A stretch of 64,000 bases of DNA from Marisediminicola antarctica (GCF_009930795.1 NZ_CP017146.1:682001-746000), one strand, 5' to 3'. Positions 43,690 through 53,037 are shown, numbered from the stretch's first letter. Notes: generated from the letters alone by a model not told the origin. Program-made: numbers and translations.

Positions 43690-44649
43690 ATGCGCACCTA
43701 TTACCCCGAGATCGAACCACACGACTCCGGCCTGCTCGAGGTTGGCGACGGACAGAGCCTGTACTGGGAGGCATCCGGTAACCCGCAGGGCAAGCCCGTC
43801 GTGTTCCTGCACGGAGGCCCGGGCGGTGCGGTCGCGCCCAAGCACCGCCGGGCATTCGACCCGGCGAAGTACCGCATCATCCTGTTCGACCAGCGCGGAT
43901 CGGGCCGGAGCGTGCCGCACGCGAGCGAGCCGGGCTACGACCTCGCGGTCAACACCACCTGGCACCTCGTCGCCGACATCGAGCGGCTGCGCGAGCACCT
44001 CGAGATCGACCGCTGGCAGGTCTTCGGCGGGAGCTGGGGCAGCACCCTCGCGCTCGCCTACGCCCAGACGCATCCGGATCGGGTCACCGAGCTCGTGCTG
44101 CGCGGCATCTTCACCCTGCGCGAGACCGAGCTCGACTGGTTCTACGAGGGCCCGGCCGGGCAGATCTTCCCGGATGTGTGGGAGAGCTACGCGGCGCAGG
44201 TTCCCGGCGGGCAGCGTGGCGGCTACATCGACGCGTACCACGCACTGCTCAACGACCCCGATCCGGCGGTGCACGGTCCCGCGGCGGTGGCCTGGTCGAC
44301 CTGGGAGGCGAGCGCGATCACCCTGCTGCCACAACCCGAGACCGTGGCCGTTTTCTCCGACCCCCGGTTCGCGCTGGCGTTCGCGCGCATCGAGAATCAC
44401 TACTTCGTCAACAAGGGGTGGATGGCCGACGGCCAGCTGATCGCGGGCGCGCACCTGTTGCGCGACATCCCCGCCGTCATCGTGCAGGGCCGCTACGACA
44501 TCTGCACCCCGCCCGTCACCGCGTGGGATCTGCACCGGGCCTGGCCGGAAGCCGAGTTCCACATGGTCCCCGATGCGGGGCACTCGTTCGACGAGCCCGG
44601 CATCCTGTCGGCACTGATCGAGGCGACGGACGGGTTTGCCGACCGCTGA
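43690..44649 (+). CDS. pip: proline iminopeptidase
   Basis: 319 residues, alpha/beta hydrolase of peptidase family S33. The oxyanion motif is HGGPGGAV (41-48), DQRGSGRS follows at 67-74, the nucleophile is S115 in GGSWGSTL, and D270 and H298 (DAGHS) complete the triad. It removes N-terminal proline from peptides in the cytosol. Length and motifs match characterised Pip enzymes. Confidence 0.93.
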   Translation: MRTYYPEIEPHDSGLLEVGDGQSLYWEASGNPQGKPVVFLHGGPGGAVAPKHRRAFDPAKYRIILFDQRGSGRSVPHASEPGYDLAVNTTWHLVADIERLREHLEIDRWQVFGGSWGSTLALAYAQTHPDRVTELVLRGIFTLRETELDWFYEGPAGQIFPDVWESYAAQVPGGQRGGYIDAYHALLNDPDPAVHGPAAVAWSTWEASAITLLPQPETVAVFSDPRFALAFARIENHYFVNKGWMADGQLIAGAHLLRDIPAVIVQGRYDICTPPVTAWDLHRAWPEAEFHMVPDAGHSFDEPGILSALIEATDGFADR

Positions 44650-44681
44650 CCGCTGACCGATGACAGCCCGGCCGGGCCCCA

Positions 44682-44696
44682 ACTCCTGAATGATGA
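44682..44696. repeat. single copy of the ACTCCTGAATGATGA element
   Basis: The 15-bp core, preceded by CCCCA and followed by CAGCGCGCC, lies between the iminopeptidase stop and the next small gene. It matches the cores of the array at 1-150 and the pair near 35.8 kb. Confidence 0.8.
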
Positions 44697-44781
44697 CAGC
44701 GCGCCGCACGGCATCCGCCCGGCGGCAACCCCTTATTGTCGCGGGACCCGGGCGTTACGATTTCGCCAGGAGGTGGCGCAG

Positions 44782-44973
44782 ATGCGCGCGAAGGCAGGCG
44801 AGCGGATTGTGATCCGAGGCAAGACGGTCGAGTCGCCAGACCGGCACGGCGAGATCCTCGAAGTGCGTGGCAGTGAGGGGACCGCACCGTACTTCGTGCG
44901 ATTCGACGACGGACACGAGGCGCTCGTGTTCCCCGGCGGCGACACCATAATCGAGCGGCCGAACAAGAGCTGA
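44782..44973 (+). CDS. DUF1918 domain protein
   Basis: 63 residues, one SH3-like beta-barrel: GERIVIRGKTVESPDRHGEILEVRGSEG, PYFVRFDDGHEALVFPG. This is the whole DUF1918 domain. Function unknown; the fold suggests nucleic-acid or protein binding. ATG 44782 has AGGAGG eight bases before it; GTG 44773 would overlap that site. Confidence 0.88.
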   Translation: MRAKAGERIVIRGKTVESPDRHGEILEVRGSEGTAPYFVRFDDGHEALVFPGGDTIIERPNKS

Positions 44974-45070
44974 CCCACGCAAGAGCGGCCACGCAAGAGC
45001 GGCCGAACAAGAGCTGGCCCACGCAAGACTCGACCCGGCCGCGAGCTGACTCACGCGAGAGCTGAGAGGA
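44974..45070. repeat. degenerate short tandem repeats
   Basis: Units such as ACGCAAGAGCGGCC and GAACAAGAGCTG alternate in several imperfect copies. They start in the last codons of the DUF1918 gene and stop just before ATG 45085. No other feature is seen. Confidence 0.7.
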
Positions 45071-45084
45071 GCCGCTGAGCGCTA

Positions 45085-45531
45085 ATGAATTGGCGTATAC
45101 CTTTGCTAGCCGTGCAGGTGATCGTCGCGCTCAGCGCGGTGGTGAGCGGTGTGGCCCTCGCGCTCGGCGAACGGGCCGGATCGCTTGGCATCGTCCCACC
45201 GCTGGAGTGGCTCGAGGGGACCCCCTTCAACTCCTATCTGCTGCCGGGGCTCGTGCTGATACTCGTCGTCGGCGGCACCCACGCCCTCGCCTTCGTGCTG
45301 CTGCTCCGCCGCGCGACCTGGGCGCTCGCCGCATCCGCCGTCGCCGGCTTCGGAATGGTGATCTGGGTCTTCGTGCAGATGGTGTTGATCCCGTACAGCT
45401 TCCTGCAGGCGGTGTACTTCGGCGCGGGACTGCTCGAGATCGTGCTTGTGCTGCTCATGCTCGACCTGTTCCACCCGTACCCGCCCGCGCTCGACCCGCC
45501 GCCAATGGTGGCGCGCGACCGCATCTTCTGA
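45085..45531 (+). CDS. four-helix membrane protein
   Basis: 148 residues with four hydrophobic segments (about 7-28, 50-72, 80-100 and 105-130). A proline-rich tail DLFHPYPPALDPPPM ends in a basic RDRIF. No family motif is recognised. It could share a transcript with the DUF1918 gene. Confidence 0.6.
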   Translation: MNWRIPLLAVQVIVALSAVVSGVALALGERAGSLGIVPPLEWLEGTPFNSYLLPGLVLILVVGGTHALAFVLLLRRATWALAASAVAGFGMVIWVFVQMVLIPYSFLQAVYFGAGLLEIVLVLLMLDLFHPYPPALDPPPMVARDRIF

Positions 45532-45581
45532 CCGGGCTCAGTCGTGCAGCAGCAGCTCGCCACGTGCGACCGCGCCGGTGG

Positions 45582-46997
45582 CTACGCCCGCGAACCCTGA
45601 GCCGGGGTGCGCGGCATCGCGACGACCGCGACGACGGTTGCCGCCGCCGCGATGACCACGGCGAGGAACACCGCGGACGACGCGGTCGTGATCGTCTCAG
45701 CATCCGTTCCGGAGCCCCCGGATGCCGCGAAGATGCCGTTCGCGACCGCACCGAAGATCGCGACGCCGATCGCGCTGCCGATCGAGCGGGAGAACAGGCT
45801 CGCGCCGGTCACGACGCCCCGCTGGTTCCACTCGACGCTCGACTGGGCGGCGATGAGCGTCGGCGTGGCGACGAGGCCGAGTCCCAGGCCGATGAGGAAG
45901 CAGCTCGCCGCGACGGTGACGAGGTTCGGCTCGCCCGCGAATGCGGCGAGAATGACCGCGCCAGAGACCACGACGACCATTCCGATGAGCGCCGTGTTGC
46001 GGAACCCGATGCGCAGGTAGAAGCGCCCGGAGAGGGATGCCGAGATCGGCCAGCCGATCGTCAGCGCGGCGAGGGCGAGCCCCGCGACGAGCGGCGACAC
46101 CTCGAGTGACCCCTCGAGGTAGGTGGGCACGTACGAGGTGAGGCCGATCAGGATCGCGCCGACGCCGAGCCCCACCAGCGCCGTGGTCAGCAGCAGCCGG
46201 CGGGAGAAGACCCAGAGCGGCAGGATCGGCTCGGCGGCGCGCGTCTCGGCCAGCACGAAGCATCCGAGCAGGAGCCCGCCGACGACGAATGCCCCGATGC
46301 TCAGCGGGGAATCCCATGCCCACGATTGCCCTCCCTCGAGGATGCCGAGGATGAGCAGACTGAGCGAACTCGTGAGCAACACGGCGCCGAGGTAGTCGAC
46401 GCGGTGCGCGCGCGGTTCGATCCGCTCGTGCAGGGTGCGCATGATCATCCAGCCCGCGACGATGCATAGCGGGATGTTGATGAAGAAGATCCAGCGCCAG
46501 GACAGGAACTCGGAGAACAACCCGCCCAGGGTCGGGCCGACGACCGACGAGATCGCCCAGACGCTCGCGAGATAGCCCTGCACCTGCGCCCGCTCGGCGA
46601 TGGTGTAAATATCGCCCACGATGGTGATCGCCGTCGGCTGCACCGCGCCGGCGCCGAGGCCCTGCACGGCGCGGAACGCGATGAGCGCCGGCATGCTCCA
46701 GGCAAGCCCGCAGAGGATCGAGCCGAGCAGAAACAGGGCGATGCCGAAGATGATGATCGGCTTGCGCCCGAGAACCTCCGAGAGTTTAGCGTAGATGGGC
46801 ACGGAGACGGCCTGCGCGAGCAGGTAGATCGAGAACAGCCACGGGAACTGGGCGAATCCGCCGAGGTCGCCGACGATGGAGGTGATCGCGGTCGCGAGGA
46901 TCGTCGCGTCGATGGCGACCAGTCCGGTCGCCATCATGATGGCGATGAGGATCGGGCCGCGTTCCGATCGGAATCCGACGTCGGCTCTGCTCGTCAC
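45582..46997 (-). CDS. MFS drug/proton antiporter (DHA2, EmrB/QacA-like)
   Basis: 471 residues with about 14 membrane helices. Motif A-like YAKLSEVLGRKPIIIFG (loop 2-3), motif C-like SVVGPTLGGLFSEFLSWRWIFFINIP and LDATI-like AIDATILATAI at helix 1 identify the DHA2 family. It probably exports hydrophobic toxic compounds. No regulator gene is adjacent. The start is GTG 46997. Confidence 0.88.
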   Translation of the reverse strand: MTSRADVGFRSERGPILIAIMMATGLVAIDATILATAITSIVGDLGGFAQFPWLFSIYLLAQAVSVPIYAKLSEVLGRKPIIIFGIALFLLGSILCGLAWSMPALIAFRAVQGLGAGAVQPTAITIVGDIYTIAERAQVQGYLASVWAISSVVGPTLGGLFSEFLSWRWIFFINIPLCIVAGWMIMRTLHERIEPRAHRVDYLGAVLLTSSLSLLILGILEGGQSWAWDSPLSIGAFVVGGLLLGCFVLAETRAAEPILPLWVFSRRLLLTTALVGLGVGAILIGLTSYVPTYLEGSLEVSPLVAGLALAALTIGWPISASLSGRFYLRIGFRNTALIGMVVVVSGAVILAAFAGEPNLVTVAASCFLIGLGLGLVATPTLIAAQSSVEWNQRGVVTGASLFSRSIGSAIGVAIFGAVANGIFAASGGSGTDAETITTASSAVFLAVVIAAAATVVAVVAMPRTPAQGSRA

Positions 46998-47082
46998 CGC
47001 GTGGTCTCCGTCACTGGCCCATCCTCGTCTACCTTCCTGACTGGAAGGCGCGCGAGGGGCCTGTGCGAGTCTAGGTGCGGGC

Positions 47083-47412
47083 TCAGATGCGGAAGAGGAA
47101 CTCTTCCGCCCAGAGAAAGACCGTGATCGTCGTCATGGCGGCAGTCACGAGAACCACGATGGGGCTGTGGTCCCGCCGTAGAAGGATCGCGGCGATGCCG
47201 AGTGCGGCAGATGCCACGACGCACGGAATCGTCAGGAACACCGCATCGCTCGTGCTCACAACGTAGGAACTCTCGAAGAGGCGGATCACGAGACCCGTGA
47301 CGAGGCTCGCGAGCGGGGCGACAAACACGACAAGACCCGCAAGGCCGGAACTCCACCAGCCGAGCCTCGACCGTGGCCGCATCCGTTTGCGCATCGTGGT
47401 AATTGCCGTCAT
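47083..47412 (-). CDS. small three-helix membrane protein
   Basis: 109 residues. A basic N-terminus (MRKRMRPRSR) is followed by hydrophobic segments at about 23-45, 57-80 and 85-105. The longer open frame to 47766 is rejected because it has no membrane or domain pattern before ATG 47412, which has GGAG upstream. Function unknown. Confidence 0.6.
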   Translation of the reverse strand: MTAITTMRKRMRPRSRLGWWSSGLAGLVVFVAPLASLVTGLVIRLFESSYVVSTSDAVFLTIPCVVASAALGIAAILLRRDHSPIVVLVTAAMTTITVFLWAEEFLFRI

Positions 47413-47654
47413 CGCGTCGCTCCATTCGTCGTTGAATGTGCTGTGACCTCGGATGCTGTGAGGTGCGGTGCTGGGGGCGATCAATGCTCCGAGAATAGGG
47501 GCGGGCACTGGGCCGGGCGAGGGGTTGTTTTGCGGCGGCAGTTCCCCTGCTCGCCGTGGCGCCCGGCCGGAGAACGGGCGTTTCACCCCAGATATGGGGA
47601 AGGCGCCGGGCGCTCGCGCACGCCACGATGGGGCAACGATCATTGGGGGGCCAC

Positions 47655-48542
47655 GTGACTGACGTTCCGACCGCTGTGGTTCCCGCCGGATGGCACGTGG
47701 ATCCGTCGTCGCCGACCCGCATGCGCTGGTGGACGGGCGAGGGCTGGTCGGAGCACACGGCACCACTGCCGGAGCCGGAGCCCGAGCCCGAGCCGGAGCC
47801 CGAGCCCGAGCCGGAGCCGGAGCCGGAGCCGGAGCCCGAGCCGGAGCTAGGTTTCGGCTGGCCTCGTCACGAAAGCAATCGGCCCGCGCTCGTCGTCGCG
47901 CGCCGCGTCGACACCCCCGGAGGCTGGGACATCCTGCCGAGCCGATGGAGTTCGATTTCCGTCTGGATCATCGCGTTCAGCCCGTTCATCGCGTTCGCCG
48001 CGGCCGCCGCCGCGCTCGTTCTGATCACCCTCTACGGGTGGACCTGGTGGATACTCGCCGTGCTCCTGCTGCCCTATCTGGTCACGATCGTCTTCGCTGT
48101 GCGTGATGTGCGCCGCCTACGCATCTGGGGGCACCACGATGTCGCTCGGGCATCGTGGTCGCTGCTCGGCGCACCGGTCTACCTGATCGCGCGGGCTGTC
48201 GTCACCCGCAAGCATGCGGGAATCGGTTCGGCACCCGCCTGGGTGTGGTTCCTGAACGTGCTGATCGCAGCCGCCGCATGCGTGCTGCTCGCGTTCTCGC
48301 TCCGCGCCTCGTTTGTGCCGCTTGTCACGGGCAACATCGAGGAGTCGATCGCGTGGGAGCTGTCCGTCGGCGGCACCGAACACACGGTGGACTGCGGAAC
48401 GCCGGAGCGGATCCTGCCGGGGGCGACGCTCGACTGCGCGGTCACCGATGACACCGGCGCCGCAGGCACCCTCGAGGTGCGGATCGACAACCTCACCGAC
48501 GGGTTCTCCTACTCGCAGCCCGTCATGTCGACGGCTGGTTAG
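47655..48542 (+). CDS. DUF2510/DUF4333 membrane protein
   Basis: 295 residues. The N-terminal DUF2510 motif is PAGWHVDPSSPTRMRWWTGEGWSEH. A (PE)n stretch of more than 30 residues and three to four membrane helices (about 100-215) follow. The C-terminal outer domain resembles DUF4333 (VDCGTPERILPGATLDCAVTDDTG). Function unknown; such proteins are common at actinobacterial envelopes. GTG 47655 follows GGGGGG. The last 20 bp overlap the 3' end of the NUDIX gene on the other strand. Confidence 0.82.
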   Translation: MTDVPTAVVPAGWHVDPSSPTRMRWWTGEGWSEHTAPLPEPEPEPEPEPEPEPEPEPEPEPEPELGFGWPRHESNRPALVVARRVDTPGGWDILPSRWSSISVWIIAFSPFIAFAAAAAALVLITLYGWTWWILAVLLLPYLVTIVFAVRDVRRLRIWGHHDVARASWSLLGAPVYLIARAVVTRKHAGIGSAPAWVWFLNVLIAAAACVLLAFSLRASFVPLVTGNIEESIAWELSVGGTEHTVDCGTPERILPGATLDCAVTDDTGAAGTLEVRIDNLTDGFSYSQPVMSTAG

Positions 48543-49020
48543 CCGGCACGAAATCCGACGACTCCACTGACCTGCCGTCGGCCGCGAACGTGAACGTCGC
48601 GCGCACGAACCGCCCGGCGAGGGCCAACGGCAGCCAGTGCTTGGCGTCGGCCCACATCCGGTCGAGGGGCAGGGCGTCGAGCGCGAACCATTCCGGGCGC
48701 AGCTCCTCCGACTCGACGGGCTCGCCGGAGAACTCCCGGCAGAGGAACGCCCACGACTTCTGGCTCCACGCTGGACGGTACGGAAAAGGGTAGGTGAGCT
48801 CGCCGATGAGGGTGAGCGCATCCGGATGCACGGTCACGCCGACCTCTTCCCGTGTCTCGCGCACCGCAGCATCCGTCGGCGTCTCGCCAGCCTCGAGCTT
48901 GCCGCCGGGGCCGACGAGGTTGCCCAGCCCCAGTCCGGTCTTCTTGCGTCCGAGCAGAATCTCGGGCCCGGCCGCGGTCTCGCGCAGCAGATAGCAGACG
49001 CTCACCTCGGGCAGGACCAT
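48523..49020 (-). CDS. NUDIX hydrolase (MutT/MTH1-like)
   Basis: 165 residues with a complete Nudix box near 39-61 (GPGGKLEAGETPTDAAVRETREEVG). The sequence around FPYRPAWSQKSWAFLCREFSGEPVESEELRPEWFAL resembles the 8-oxo-dGTPase MTH1 group. It probably cleans oxidised nucleotides. ATG 49020 is chosen: the open frame continues far upstream only because it lies antisense to the next gene. TACGCT lies 8 nt before the ATG. The gene is divergent from the RecQ-like helicase with 54 bp between. Confidence 0.85.
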   Translation of the reverse strand: MVLPEVSVCYLLRETAAGPEILLGRKKTGLGLGNLVGPGGKLEAGETPTDAAVRETREEVGVTVHPDALTLIGELTYPFPYRPAWSQKSWAFLCREFSGEPVESEELRPEWFALDALPLDRMWADAKHWLPLALAGRFVRATFTFAADGRSVESSDFVPANQPST

Positions 49021-49074
49021 GGGCGCCAAGCGTAGTTGATGGGCGGTGTCGTGGGTCTCTGTCAGGCTGGATGG

Positions 49075-51201
49075 ATGACCGACACCCGCGCATCCGCCCT
49101 CGAGATCCTGCGCACGCTCGTCGGGCGTGACGACGCCGCCTTTCACGAGGGCCAGTTCGAGGCCATCGAGACGCTCGTTGACGACCGCCGGCGCGCGCTC
49201 GTCGTGCAGCGCACCGGGTGGGGCAAGTCGGCGGTGTACTTCGTCGCCACGCTGCTGCTGCGCCAGCAGGGCGCGGGCCCGACTATCCTCGTCTCGCCGT
49301 TGCTCGCCCTGATGCGCGACCAGATCGCCGCGGCGGCCCGCGCCGGGGTGCGCGCGGTCGCGATCAACTCGACCAATGCGCACGAGTGGGGCGACGTGCT
49401 GCGGCAGCTCGCCGCCGACGAGGTCGACGTGCTGCTCGTCTCGCCGGAGCGGCTCAACAATCCGTCGTTCCGGGAGCAGCAGCTGCCGCAGCTGATCCCG
49501 CGGGTCGGCATGCTCGTCGTCGACGAGGCGCACTGCATCTCCGACTGGGGGCACGACTTCCGGCCCGACTACCGGCGCCTGCGCGACCTCATCGCGCAGA
49601 TGCCGGCCGGTGTGCCCGTGCTCGCGACGACCGCGACCGCCAACAGCCGGGTCGTGCAGGATGTCGCGGAGCAGCTCGGCGCGCTCGCTCCCGGGGCCGA
49701 GCACACCGACGTCGTGACGATTCGCGGGCCGCTCGCCCGGGCATCCCTCCGGCTGGGCGTGCTGCGGCTGCCGGATGCCGGCGCCCGGCTCGGCTGGCTG
49801 CTCAGCCACCTCGACGACCTGCCCGGCAGCGGCATCATCTACACCCTCACCGTCGCCGCCGCCGAAGACACGGCCCGCCTGCTGCGCGAGGCCGGACACG
49901 TCGTGCGCGCCTACACCGGGCAGACCGACACCGGCGAGCGGGAGGAGTCGGAGGGGCTGCTCAAGGCCAACCAGGTGAAGGCGCTCATCGCCACGAGCGC
50001 GCTCGGCATGGGCTTCGACAAGCCCGACCTCGGCTTCGTGCTGCACCTCGGCGCGCCGTCCTCTCCCGTCGCCTACTACCAGCAGGTGGGTCGCGCCGGC
50101 CGCGCCACCGCGAACGCCGACGTGCTGCTGCTGCCGGGCACCGAGGACGAGGCGATCTGGCAGTACTTCGCAACCGCGTCGATGCCCAACCAGCAGCGCG
50201 CCGAAACCGTCATCGACGAGCTCAACGCGAACGGCGGCGCGCCCCTCTCGACGCCCGCGCTCGAGGCGCGCGTGAACATCCGCCGCACCCCGCTCGAGCT
50301 GCTGCTCAAGGTGCTCGACGTCGACGGCGCCGTCAAGCGGGTGCAGGGCGGCTGGGTCGCGACCGGCCAGCCGTGGACCTACGATCGCGAACGCTACGAA
50401 CGCATCGCGGGCGAGCGGATCGCCGAGCAGCAGCACATGATCGAGTACGAGCAGACCGACGGATGCCGCATGGAGTACCTGCAGCGCTCGCTCGACGACG
50501 ACACCGCTGTGCCCTGCGGGCGCTGCGACAACTGCGCCGGCGCATGGTACCCCGTCGATGTGCAGGACGAGCAGGCGGCGAAGGCGGCATCCTCCCTCGA
50601 CCGCGTCGGCGTGATCATCGAGCCGCGCGCGCAGTGGCCCACCGGAGCAGACCGCCTCGGCGTGCCCGCGAAGGGCAAGATCGCGCCGGGCGAGCGGATG
50701 CTGGATGGCCGCGCCCTCGCCCGCCTCACCGACCTCGGCTGGGGCGGCACCCTGCGCGCCGTGTTCTCCCCGTCGAACATCGACGCTCCGGCATCCCCGC
50801 AGCTCATCGCCGCGTGCATCCGGGTGCTCGGCGAATGGGGCTGGGACGAACGCCCTGCCGCGGTCGTCTCGATGCCGTCGCGGTCGCATCCGCTGCTCGT
50901 CGGATCCGTTGCGACAGCGCTCGCCGAAGTTGGCCGGCTGCCCTACCTCGGGTCGCTCGACATCGTCGGCGACGGCCCGGTCGGCGAGCCCGGCGGAAAC
51001 AGCGCGTACCGGCTGCAGAGCGTCTGGGGTGGCTTCGCCGTGGGCGGGGAGCTCGCGTCGGCGCTGTCGGCGCTGTCGGGGCCGGTGCTGCTGGTCGATG
51101 ACCTCGTCGACAGTCGCTGGACGCTCACCGTCGCGGCTCGAATTTTGCGCCAGGGCGGGGCCGCGGGAGTGCTGCCGTTCGCGCTGGGAGTGCGCGGGTA
51201 G
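49075..51201 (+). CDS. RecQ-family helicase fused to phosphoribosyltransferase-like domain
   Basis: 708 residues. The helicase core has QRTGWGKSAVYFVATLLL (Walker A), SPLLALMRDQI, DEAHCISDWGHDFRPDYRRL, TATAN, GFDKPDLGFVLHLG and QQVGRAGRA. A zinc cluster is at CRMEYLQRSLDDDTAVPCGRCDNCAG. Instead of an HRDC domain, the C-terminus (about 570-708) contains SMPSRSHPLLVGSVATALAEV and VLLVDDLVDSRWTLTVAARILRQGG, the PRPP-loop pattern of ComF-like phosphoribosyltransferases. ATG 49075 begins 54 bp from the NUDIX start; CAGGCT is 6 nt upstream. Confidence 0.9.
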   Translation: MTDTRASALEILRTLVGRDDAAFHEGQFEAIETLVDDRRRALVVQRTGWGKSAVYFVATLLLRQQGAGPTILVSPLLALMRDQIAAAARAGVRAVAINSTNAHEWGDVLRQLAADEVDVLLVSPERLNNPSFREQQLPQLIPRVGMLVVDEAHCISDWGHDFRPDYRRLRDLIAQMPAGVPVLATTATANSRVVQDVAEQLGALAPGAEHTDVVTIRGPLARASLRLGVLRLPDAGARLGWLLSHLDDLPGSGIIYTLTVAAAEDTARLLREAGHVVRAYTGQTDTGEREESEGLLKANQVKALIATSALGMGFDKPDLGFVLHLGAPSSPVAYYQQVGRAGRATANADVLLLPGTEDEAIWQYFATASMPNQQRAETVIDELNANGGAPLSTPALEARVNIRRTPLELLLKVLDVDGAVKRVQGGWVATGQPWTYDRERYERIAGERIAEQQHMIEYEQTDGCRMEYLQRSLDDDTAVPCGRCDNCAGAWYPVDVQDEQAAKAASSLDRVGVIIEPRAQWPTGADRLGVPAKGKIAPGERMLDGRALARLTDLGWGGTLRAVFSPSNIDAPASPQLIAACIRVLGEWGWDERPAAVVSMPSRSHPLLVGSVATALAEVGRLPYLGSLDIVGDGPVGEPGGNSAYRLQSVWGGFAVGGELASALSALSGPVLLVDDLVDSRWTLTVAARILRQGGAAGVLPFALGVRG

Positions 51202-51270
51202 CTGGCGCTCCGCTGGTCGAGCAGCGCGCTCTGGCGCGCCCACGACCGGCGGAGCCTCAGGCTGGGCGCC

Positions 51271-51282
51271 TATCGTGGCCGT
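51271..51282 (+). promoter_or_regulatory. probable leaderless promoter -10 (TATCGT)
   Basis: TATCGT (51271-51276), six bases, then ATG 51283; no ribosome site. Confidence 0.45.
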
Positions 51283-51771
51283 ATGACTTTGCATGAGATC
51301 GAGCTCACCACCGCCGAGGGCCAGCCCACCACGCTCGCCGCCTACGCCGACCAGGTCGTGCTCGTCGTCAACGTCGCCTCGAAATGCGGCCTCACGCCCC
51401 AGTACGAGAAGCTCGAGGAGCTGCAGAAGACCTATAGCGACCGCGGGTTCACCGTGCTCGGCTTTCCCTGCAACCAGTTCGCCGGGCAGGAGCCGGGCAG
51501 CGCCGAGAAAATCCAGGAGTTCTGCTCGATGACGTACGGCGTGACGTTCCCGCTGTTCGAGAAGACCAAGGTGAACGGACGCTCGGCGCATCCGCTCTAC
51601 GCCGAACTGACCAAGACCGCGGATTCCGCGGGCAAGGCCGGCAGGGTCAAGTGGAACTTCGAGAAGTTCGTGATCTCGCCGACCGGCGACGTGCAGCGGT
51701 TCCGCCCGACGACGCAGCCGGATGCACCCGAAGTCATCGCGGCGATCGAGTCGGGCCTCGTCCGCGCCTGA
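51283..51771 (+). CDS. glutathione/thioredoxin peroxidase (GPx family)
   Basis: 162 residues. The active cysteine C35 is in NVASKCGLTPQ. The other catalytic residues are visible as Q70 (FPCNQFAGQEPGS) and W124/N125 (KWNFEKF). It reduces peroxides; bacterial Cys-GPx enzymes generally use thioredoxin or, in Actinobacteria, mycothiol-linked systems. Length is standard. Confidence 0.94.
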   Translation: MTLHEIELTTAEGQPTTLAAYADQVVLVVNVASKCGLTPQYEKLEELQKTYSDRGFTVLGFPCNQFAGQEPGSAEKIQEFCSMTYGVTFPLFEKTKVNGRSAHPLYAELTKTADSAGKAGRVKWNFEKFVISPTGDVQRFRPTTQPDAPEVIAAIESGLVRA

Positions 51772-51947
51772 CCCGCGCCAGACCCGCACCTAACCGAGGG
51801 GATCAGGCAGACACGCCGGTTTCGGTGGCGCGTTGCGGCGGCGAGTCGCCGATTCTCCTGTGTTGGATACCCAGTTGGCTCAAGAGTTCCGGCTGTGAGC
51901 GGTGCGGCGCACCCCACTCAGGGGCTGCTGTCGCGCCCCGGACTGCA

Positions 51948-51959
51948 TATCGTACTGAT
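51948..51959 (+). promoter_or_regulatory. probable leaderless promoter -10 (TATCGT)
   Basis: TATCGT (51948-51953), six bases, then ATG 51960. The same hexamer and spacing as for the peroxidase gene 680 bp upstream, which suggests the same sigma factor. Confidence 0.45.
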
Positions 51960-52256
51960 ATGAGCAATCACAACTGGGACGAGAACGTGGGCGACGTCAC
52001 CGAGGCGGGCATCGTCGACGAGACCGCCCCGGAGGGCGAGCGCACCGTGGGCTCCGGGCGCACCGACGGCCTCGACGAGCGCGCCCTGCTGGTCGAGGGG
52101 TCCCTGTCTCCGGGAACGACAGCGCACGGCAACCCGAGCGACTCAGACGAGCACGAGTCGGACCACGCTCGGCTTGCGTCCGCCGGACCCAGCCAGCACA
52201 ACCCGAACGCGCTGATCCTTGGCAACCGGGTCACCACCGCGGACGACATGGAGTGA
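51960..52256 (+). CDS. small acidic hypothetical protein
   Basis: 98 residues, strongly acidic and without hydrophobic segments (SNHNWDENVGDVTEAGIVDETAPEGERT ... NALILGNRVTTADDME). It is probably disordered. No domain recognised. The start is supported by the leaderless -10; the upstream frame (from 51651) runs through the peroxidase gene. A GCCCGG/CCGGGC hairpin (52257-52273) follows the stop. Confidence 0.6.
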   Translation: MSNHNWDENVGDVTEAGIVDETAPEGERTVGSGRTDGLDERALLVEGSLSPGTTAHGNPSDSDEHESDHARLASAGPSQHNPNALILGNRVTTADDME

Positions 52257-52398
52257 GCCCGGCCTGACCGGGCGAGGCTGAGCCCTCGCGCGGGGCGATC
52301 GAAGAAGTTCGGCGCCACCCGATTCCCGGCCGGCACCTCCGCGCGTTACGGGCGATCCTGTTTACGTGCTGTCCAGCTTGCCGCGGCAGCTTAAAATC

Positions 52399-53037
52399 AT
52401 GGTGTACTCGGCGAACAGCTCGGAAGGTTCAGAAAGTGGCACGGTTATGAGGCTCGGCATGCGAGCGTTGCGCGACGCGCGCCGGGGCGATCGCCCGACG
52501 GCGGCACCCGGGCATCCGACACTCAACGAGATCGTCGAAGAGGGTCTGATCATGTCGCTCTTCGCGGCGCGGATGGCGGTCAAGAACCGCATAATCGTCG
52601 GCGCCCTGCGCGAGCACAATGACTTCAGCGCGGAGGACTACGCCCGCGTCGCTCGCGACGAACTGTGCCGATTCGCCCGGCAGAACGAGGCGGATGCCCG
52701 GCGCGTGATTCGGGCCCGCAAGAAACTGCTGAACTTGCGCTGGACCGAATCGCTCGGCGACTACCGCCGCGGCGACGTGCGGCAGCTCGCCCTCCGGCGC
52801 CGCGTCTACGAGGCGCTGGCGAGGGCGCTGCGCGCCGTCTCGGTCGACGGGGAGCGGGTCGCGGCACTGGTCGAGTCGGCGCGCGTCGATGCGGGCGACG
52901 AGATCGCCCAGGCGTTGACCTCGCGGCTCATCGCCCAGGACTTCGAGCACGAGCCCGACTATCTGATCAAACGCTTCGAGCGTCTCAACGAGCTCGAGAC
53001 GATCGACATTCCGGCGCTGCTCGGCGGGCGGCCCTAG
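52399..53037 (+). CDS. hypothetical helical protein
   Basis: About 212 residues, basic and mostly alpha-helical (LCRFARQNEADARRVIRARKKLLNL; RRRVYEALARALRAVSVDGERVAALVESARVDAG). No known domain is recognised. Three starts are possible: ATG 52399, GTG 52402 and ATG 52447. TAAAAT at 52392-52397 directly before the first two could be a -10 for a leaderless transcript. The stop codon lies in a 19-bp sequence that is repeated 29 bp later. Confidence 0.6.
   Translation: MVYSANSSEGSESGTVMRLGMRALRDARRGDRPTAAPGHPTLNEIVEEGLIMSLFAARMAVKNRIIVGALREHNDFSAEDYARVARDELCRFARQNEADARRVIRARKKLLNLRWTESLGDYRRGDVRQLALRRRVYEALARALRAVSVDGERVAALVESARVDAGDEIAQALTSRLIAQDFEHEPDYLIKRFERLNELETIDIPALLGGRP

Noticed and set aside
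48523-51789. A 1088-codon minus-strand frame ending in the NUDIX protein
   Set aside because: Only the last 165 codons are NUDIX. The rest lies antisense to the RecQ-PRTase and peroxidase genes, which have clear motifs.
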